Positions 59,963 through 64,000 of a stretch of DNA of 64,000 nucleotides are shown here, piece after piece. The position numbers and the translations under genes are program-made. Position 1 is the first letter of the stretch. Every line of letters begins with the position of its first letter. Below the pieces are notes generated by a model. The model ran no database searches and had not been told where the DNA came from. It worked only from the letters and a program-made list of their open reading frames with translations. The stretch lies in NCBI RefSeq assembly GCF_004359375.1, contig NZ_CP034726.1, forward strand, positions 1,116,001-1,180,000. Direction: 5' to 3'. Source of the stretch: Acetilactobacillus jinshanensis. GTDB lineage: Bacteria; Bacillota; Bacilli; Lactobacillales; Lactobacillaceae.

Positions 59963-60002
59963 AATAGATGTGAGTAAAAATTAATCGAAAGGAGATATTT
60001 TG

Positions 60003-60080
60003 ATGCAATACCTTAACGTTCAAAATAATGCTAACATTACGGCTCCAGTCCCTAGTTACGCTCAATTTACGAATAACTAG
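60003..60080 (+). CDS. Asn/Gln-rich leader peptide, 25 residues
   Basis: Begins MQYLNVQNNANITAPVPS and ends QFTNN, stop TAG 60078-60080. Six Asn and three Gln among 25 residues. AAAGGAGATATTTTG gives a strong ribosome site, and a strong promoter lies about 40 nt upstream. The stop codon touches the 5' arm of the first leader hairpin, and a terminator lies between it and the permease gene. Hence a leader peptide is more likely than a stand-alone product. Confidence 0.75.
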   Translation: MQYLNVQNNANITAPVPSYAQFTNN

Positions 60081-60226
60081 GGCTGTATGTTTAGGTTGCA
60101 TCAAGATATTTACGCCATACAGTCCCATTCGAACTGTGTGGATCAGATTCTAGATTAAATCCGTTCTTATAACTTTGTAAATTAGCAAATCGCCTCACGG
60201 TTCGACATGAAATGTGGGGCTTTTTT
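60080..60226 (+). promoter_or_regulatory. Transcription attenuator ahead of the amino-acid permease
   Basis: Four competing stems can be traced. Segment 1 (60080-60089) pairs with 2 (60116-60126). Segment 2 (60115-60123) alternatively pairs with 3 (60133-60141), 9 bp. Segment 3 (60129-60138) alternatively pairs with 4 (60196-60205), 10 of 10 with one G-U, which destroys the 5' arm of the terminator 60192-60198 / 60214-60220 followed by T6. A further 10-bp match joins 60098-60107 to 60229-60238. Confidence 0.72.
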
Positions 60227-60262
60227 ACATCTTGATGCCTGATTATATAAGGAAGTAAGACT

Positions 60263-61855
60263 ATGCAAACTAGTCATAAATTAAGTTTGTTTTCAATCGT
60301 AATGTTAGGATTAAGTTCCATTATTGGTTCCGGCTGGCTGTTTGGCTCATGGGAAGCCTCGAAAGTCGCTGGACCAGCATCAATTTTATCGTGGATCATT
60401 GGTGCAATCGTCGTCGGTATTATTGCGTTTAATTATATTGAATTAGGAACCATGTTCCCAGAAACTGGTGGAATGAGTCGGTATGCACAGTATACCCATG
60501 GTTCGTTATTAGGCTTTATCTCCGCTTGGGCCAACTGGGTTTCATTAGTTACCTTGATCCCGATTGAAGCCGTTGCGGCAGTTCAATACATGAGCTCGTG
60601 GCCGTGGCGATGGGCCCGTTGGACATCCGGATTTATCATCGATGGTAAAATCTCTAATCAGGGTCTACTAGTTGTCTTTCTATTTATTCTCGTGTTCACG
60701 TTAATTAACTATTGGTCAATCGATCTATTAGCTCGGTTCACCAGTTTCATCTCAATCTTTAAAATGGTGATCCCAATCCTAACGGTCGTTTTGATTTTAA
60801 TGTCGGGCTTTCATCCTGGGAACGAGATTGGCCAGCAAATCGGCGGTTTTATGCCATACGGAAGCGCCGCCATCTTTACGGCGACCACCAGTGCTGGAAT
60901 CATCTTCTCGTATAATGCCTTTCAAGTTGTCATTAATATGGGCCATGAGATCCAAAATCCGAAGCGAAACATTCCGTTGGGAATCATTATCTCGCTGGCC
61001 ATTAGCATCGTAATCTACGTTGCCTTGCAGTTTACGTTCATCGGTGCCGTTCCGCCAAGAATGCTTGCTAGAGTTGGCTGGCATGGAATTAATATGCAGT
61101 CACCGTTCGCTGACTTGGCAATGATTTTGGGCTTATATTGGCTCAACGTCTTTCTGTACATCGATGCCTTCGTATCACCGTTCGGCACTGGCGTTTCGTT
61201 TGTTGCTCAGACCAGTCGAGCCTTAGCAGCAATGGCTAAAAATCGCCATGTTCCGAAGATCCTAGGTCGAATTAATTCCAAATGGCACATTCCGCGAGTC
61301 GCCATGATCGTTGATTTGTTCTTAAGCATGGGTCTAGTAAGTTTGTTCCGTTCGTGGAACGCATTGGCTAGTGCCATCGCAACCTCTGCTCTAATCTCTT
61401 ATCTAACAGGACCGGTTGCCGTCGTTACTTTACGCAAGATTGCCCCGCATTTTAAACGGCCGATCAAACTCTGGCACGCTAAATTTTTGGCACCGTTGAC
61501 GTTCGTCTTAACTAGCCTAGCCGTGTACTGGGCCATGTGGCCGACAACGATTGAAGTCATCGGTCTAATTTTGCTAGGTTTACCGTTTTATATCTATTTT
61601 GAATGGCGAAACCATTGGGTCCACACTATGGATGAAGTTAGAAGTAGCTTATGGTTAATCGGTTATCTACTATTTATGTCAGTTATTTCTAAACTAGGCA
61701 GCTTCCATTTTGGCGGAATCAATTGGATCCCGTATCCGTTTGATTTTCTGATCATTATCGTTGCATCGTTGATCTTTTACTACTGGGGAATTTCCAGTTA
61801 TTTGATCACTGATGACCTTAAAATTGCTAAACGAATTAATCAAAAGATTGATTAA
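60263..61855 (+). CDS. APC-superfamily amino-acid permease
   Basis: 530 residues, about 12-14 membrane segments. 'LSSIIGSGWLFGSWEASKVAGPASILSWIIGA' is the APC TM1 helix-break motif, 'GTMFPETGGMSRYAQYTHGSLLGFISAWANW' follows, 'FSYNAFQVVINMGHEIQNPKRNIPLG' is TM6, and 'SPFGTGVSFVAQTSRALAAMAKN' is TM8. It resembles the group annotated as aspartate:proton symporters (YveA type); the Asn/Gln-rich leader may hint at the regulatory amino acid. AAGGAAG site. Independent of the three YjeM paralogues. Confidence 0.9.
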   Translation: MQTSHKLSLFSIVMLGLSSIIGSGWLFGSWEASKVAGPASILSWIIGAIVVGIIAFNYIELGTMFPETGGMSRYAQYTHGSLLGFISAWANWVSLVTLIPIEAVAAVQYMSSWPWRWARWTSGFIIDGKISNQGLLVVFLFILVFTLINYWSIDLLARFTSFISIFKMVIPILTVVLILMSGFHPGNEIGQQIGGFMPYGSAAIFTATTSAGIIFSYNAFQVVINMGHEIQNPKRNIPLGIIISLAISIVIYVALQFTFIGAVPPRMLARVGWHGINMQSPFADLAMILGLYWLNVFLYIDAFVSPFGTGVSFVAQTSRALAAMAKNRHVPKILGRINSKWHIPRVAMIVDLFLSMGLVSLFRSWNALASAIATSALISYLTGPVAVVTLRKIAPHFKRPIKLWHAKFLAPLTFVLTSLAVYWAMWPTTIEVIGLILLGLPFYIYFEWRNHWVHTMDEVRSSLWLIGYLLFMSVISKLGSFHFGGINWIPYPFDFLIIIVASLIFYYWGISSYLITDDLKIAKRINQKID

Positions 61856-61867
61856 CCGAATAAAAAT

Positions 61868-61906
61868 TAAAGAGCTGTGATTATTCAATCACGGCCCTTT
61901 CTTTTT
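61868..61906. terminator. Terminator between the permease and acetyltransferase genes
   Basis: AAAGAGCTGTGATT / AATCACGGCCCTTT stem followed by CTTTTT. Confidence 0.85.
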
Positions 61907-61921
61907 ACGCTAATAACAACT

Positions 61922-62464
61922 TTATTTAAATTCAGCTTTTAATAATGACCAACGATTTTCATCATGATAAATGCCATTTAGTAATTCATTAGCTCGTAAA
62001 CGGCCGTCAAGATGAAAGCTGCACCGTTTAGCAACTTCATTGCTGGCGTGATTATCGACTGAGGCGTTAATAATCACTTTATTTAAATTATAATCATTGA
62101 ATCCCAATTGACATAATCCATGTGTGGCGTTCGTTGCAATCCCATGGTGCTGATACGGCAAACCGAGCCAGTAACCGATGTCAGCGCTATGATCTAGCTG
62201 ACGAAAGCCGTTGAAGCTAATCATTCCGGCAATTTTGCCTTTATCCATAATAATGGCATTCAACGATCTTTCATTTGCAAAGTCCACTAAACACCGATGC
62301 AGATAAATAATCTCACCGGTGACACTCTTAATGTAATCGACCCATGGCAGCCACTGTTTATACCAGTCACGGTTATTATTAATTAAATTAAATAATGGTT
62401 CTGCATCCCGTCGCGGATTAGGAATTGCTAATGACACATCATGATTTATCTGATATGTAAACAT
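61922..62464 (-). CDS. RimJ/RimL-type GNAT N-acetyltransferase
   Basis: 180 residues. 'RDAEPLFNLINNNRDWYKQWLPWVD' is the N-terminal GNAT signature of RimL-like proteins. 'GMISFNGFRQLDHSADIGYWLGLPYQHHGIATNATHGLCQLGF' contains the acetyl-CoA loop (Q-H-H-G-I-A), and 'INASVDNHASNEVAKRCSFHLDG' closes the fold. Acetylates an alpha-amino group of a protein or small molecule; target unknown. Starts 17 bp after the next GNAT gene. Confidence 0.9.
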   Translation of the reverse strand: MFTYQINHDVSLAIPNPRRDAEPLFNLINNNRDWYKQWLPWVDYIKSVTGEIIYLHRCLVDFANERSLNAIIMDKGKIAGMISFNGFRQLDHSADIGYWLGLPYQHHGIATNATHGLCQLGFNDYNLNKVIINASVDNHASNEVAKRCSFHLDGRLRANELLNGIYHDENRWSLLKAEFK

Positions 62465-62481
62465 AATATCAGCCCGTTTCT

Positions 62482-62973
62482 CTAATACTTTTTACCCAGG
62501 ATATCCAAACTAATAATTCGGTTACCCATATCAGCCACTTTGGGCAAGTGATCGTAAATTTCAAATCCAGCTGACTTAAATAACCTTTGGCTAGGGATGT
62601 TAACGCTGAAAATAAAGGCCAAGATGGTGTGAATATTTAATCTTTTAGTCTGTTCAGCAATATATTTCAACGTTTGGGTCCCGATACCACGATGCTGAAA
62701 CTGATTATCAATGTAAATACTGATCTCGACCGTGTTATGATATGCCGACCGACCATAAAACGATTCAAGACTAACGTAACCAGCCTTTTGACCATTATCT
62801 TCAATCATCCATAACGGTCGTTGAGCGTTGTGTTGCTTAAAGGATTTTAATTCATCAGTAACCGAAGCTGGTGTTAAGTCAGCCGTGACGGTTCGCTTAG
62901 GAATATTCTGATTATACACTCTCGTAATGAATGGTACATCCGTCGACTTGGCAAATCTAAAGGTAACTGACAT
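62482..62973 (-). CDS. Phosphinothricin acetyltransferase-like GNAT protein
   Basis: 163 residues. 'FRFAKSTDVPFITRVYNQNI' and 'YHNTVEISIYIDNQFQHRGIGTQTLKYI' with the Q-x-x-G-I-G acetyl-CoA loop, then 'NIHTILAFIFSVNIPSQRLFKSAGFEIYDHLPKVADM', match the Pat/YncA branch. Family enzymes acetylate amino acid analogues. Tandem with the RimL-type gene; same operon as the unknown genes upstream. Confidence 0.9.
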   Translation of the reverse strand: MSVTFRFAKSTDVPFITRVYNQNIPKRTVTADLTPASVTDELKSFKQHNAQRPLWMIEDNGQKAGYVSLESFYGRSAYHNTVEISIYIDNQFQHRGIGTQTLKYIAEQTKRLNIHTILAFIFSVNIPSQRLFKSAGFEIYDHLPKVADMGNRIISLDILGKKY

Positions 62974-62981
62974 CTTATCAC

Positions 62982-63368
62982 CTACTTAATGTGAATCTGA
63001 CCGGTAATTCCAGCAATATCCTTTTCAGCTTGTGTAGCATCACCCAAATATTTAGCGTACTTTTGGCAGTAATCTTGATAATACTGCTTAGCTTTCTGAA
63101 CATCTTCTTCAGCAATGCCTTTTTGGTCCAGATAATTATAGAACCAGTAACCATTACCAATAAACGCTAGCCACATCCCGCTGTCTAACTTTTCAAATGG
63201 CGTATGCAACATCATATCAACGGTCTTCTTATATTTAGCGACGATCGGCTGTTTCCGCATTTTATCTAACTTGGTACTTTGTTCGACTTTCTTAGTAACG
63301 TTGATCAATGGTAACGTCAATAAATAACGATACCCTTTAGTCCAATTAATTCTCGGTTTTGAATTCAT
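62982..63368 (-). CDS. Hypothetical protein, 128 residues
   Basis: Soluble, helical, rich in Lys, Tyr and Gln: 'MNSKPRINWTKGYRYLLTLP', 'LDSGMWLAFIGNGYWFYNYLDQKG', 'KAKQYYQDYCQKYAKYLGDATQAEKDI'. AAGGAGTACATCGC provides the ribosome site. It lies 15 bp after the partial gene and 8 bp before the GNAT gene, so all four are one transcript. No family recognised. Confidence 0.65.
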   Translation of the reverse strand: MNSKPRINWTKGYRYLLTLPLINVTKKVEQSTKLDKMRKQPIVAKYKKTVDMMLHTPFEKLDSGMWLAFIGNGYWFYNYLDQKGIAEEDVQKAKQYYQDYCQKYAKYLGDATQAEKDIAGITGQIHIK

Positions 63369-63383
63369 AATGCGATGTACTCC

Positions 63384-64000
63384 TTACAGATTAAAATTTT
63401 GTTTTAATAATTTTGGGTTGAAAATTTTCAAAAATTTAACGTGACTTTTTAGATATTGATTAGTAAATTCAGCAGTACCGAATGGCTTCCCTAGTAACAT
63501 GTTAATTTGATGCTTAATATGAATCATTTTATTTAAATGAAATTTATAATCAAGTAATCTTTGATCATAACCCAAATCATCCATGTTTAACGGAACTAAT
63601 TTCCGAAACATCTTTCGGCACCCTTTTGGAACGGTATTAACCAGGTTTCTTAGTAACAAGAATGCTGAAAACATCTTAATAACACGTTTGATCGATTCAC
63701 TATCTATTTTAGACAAATGCCATTCGTTATAAAAATCACGTTTGAAACGCTGTTCCTTAGCGTCATGAGAATGAATTAGAAGATTACTTAACTCATTCTG
63801 ATACTTATTATCCAAATATTTTGCCAAATCAATTGGCTTTAATCGACGATAATTAGCTTTTAAATCATCATTATCACGTAAAATTTGACGAATCGTCCAA
63901 ACATCGGTATTGAACCATCTCGAATGATCATATCGTGGAATTACGCACATTTTTAACGCTTGATAAACTTGATCAAGTGATAATTTACTTACTGAGGCCC
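63384..64000 (-). CDS. Hypothetical protein, N terminus beyond window
   Basis: The frame is open to the right edge ('SKLSLDQVYQALKMCVIPRY' upstream of the first ATG), so the gene is cut. About 205 residues are visible: a highly basic, His-rich helical protein with 'WFNTDVWTIRQILRDNDDLK', 'RRLKPIDLAKYLDNKYQNEL', 'VPKGCRKMFRKLVPLNMDDLG'. No motif recognised. First visible gene of the operon leading to the two acetyltransferases. Confidence 0.6.
   Translation of the reverse strand, partial: ASVSKLSLDQVYQALKMCVIPRYDHSRWFNTDVWTIRQILRDNDDLKANYRRLKPIDLAKYLDNKYQNELSNLLIHSHDAKEQRFKRDFYNEWHLSKIDSESIKRVIKMFSAFLLLRNLVNTVPKGCRKMFRKLVPLNMDDLGYDQRLLDYKFHLNKMIHIKHQINMLLGKPFGTAEFTNQYLKSHVKFLKIFNPKLLKQNFNL

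Overview
The window is a chromosomal segment of a low-GC Gram-positive bacterium, almost certainly a member of the Lactobacillaceae. Evidence includes a class B RNase P RNA next to gpsB, the dinG-tseB-asnS-dnaD // recU-pbp1A neighbourhood, a complete lower mevalonate pathway (mvk-mvaD-pmk-fni), an lspA-rluD-pyrR operon, a C69 dipeptidase, and many TTG/GTG starts behind good Shine-Dalgarno sites. No tRNA, rRNA, CRISPR or prophage was seen. The species cannot be named from this sequence alone.

Layout. 1-26 kb is core chromosome: rqcH (partial), a long minus-strand operon (THUMP methyltransferase, FAD oxidoreductase, ebsA-like, lspA, rluD, pyrR, carA-like, carB-like), rnpB, gpsB, ypsA, recU-pbp1A, dinG-tseB-asnS-dnaD, the mevalonate cluster, an rRNA m5C methyltransferase and a HAD phosphatase. 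26-43 kb is transport-rich: glpK, pepD, three YjeM-type permeases, an MDR pump with its MarR regulator, PerR, a TauE/SafE exporter, an orphan lipoprotein, several very small membrane proteins and broken genes. 43-55 kb is accessory: a stress protein, flavin oxidoreductases, small orphan genes, an ABC exporter, a purine permease behind a long structured leader, and an ArsR-controlled cation exporter. 55-57.3 kb is an IS200/IS605-type element with tnpA and tnpB beside a truncated azlC. 57.4-64 kb holds a PotE-like antiporter, a second amino-acid permease behind an attenuator, acetyltransferases and unknown genes.

Most notable observations. (1) carA and carB are long intact reading frames, but every catalytic site I could align is replaced: the amidotransferase Cys/His/Glu, the glycine-rich ATP loop, and the metal ligands of both ATP-grasp halves. 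PyrR beside them looks intact. (2) DinG keeps its DEDDh exonuclease but has lost Walker A and helicase motifs V and VI. (3) Two leader-peptide attenuators are visible: a 24-codon peptide with four consecutive Cys codons ahead of a cystine-type binding protein, and a 25-codon Asn/Gln-rich peptide ahead of an amino-acid permease with fully traceable competing stems. (4) A purine-permease leader has three mutually complementary segments. (5) At least five genes are broken by frameshift, nonsense mutation or IS-associated truncation, consistent with ongoing genome decay.
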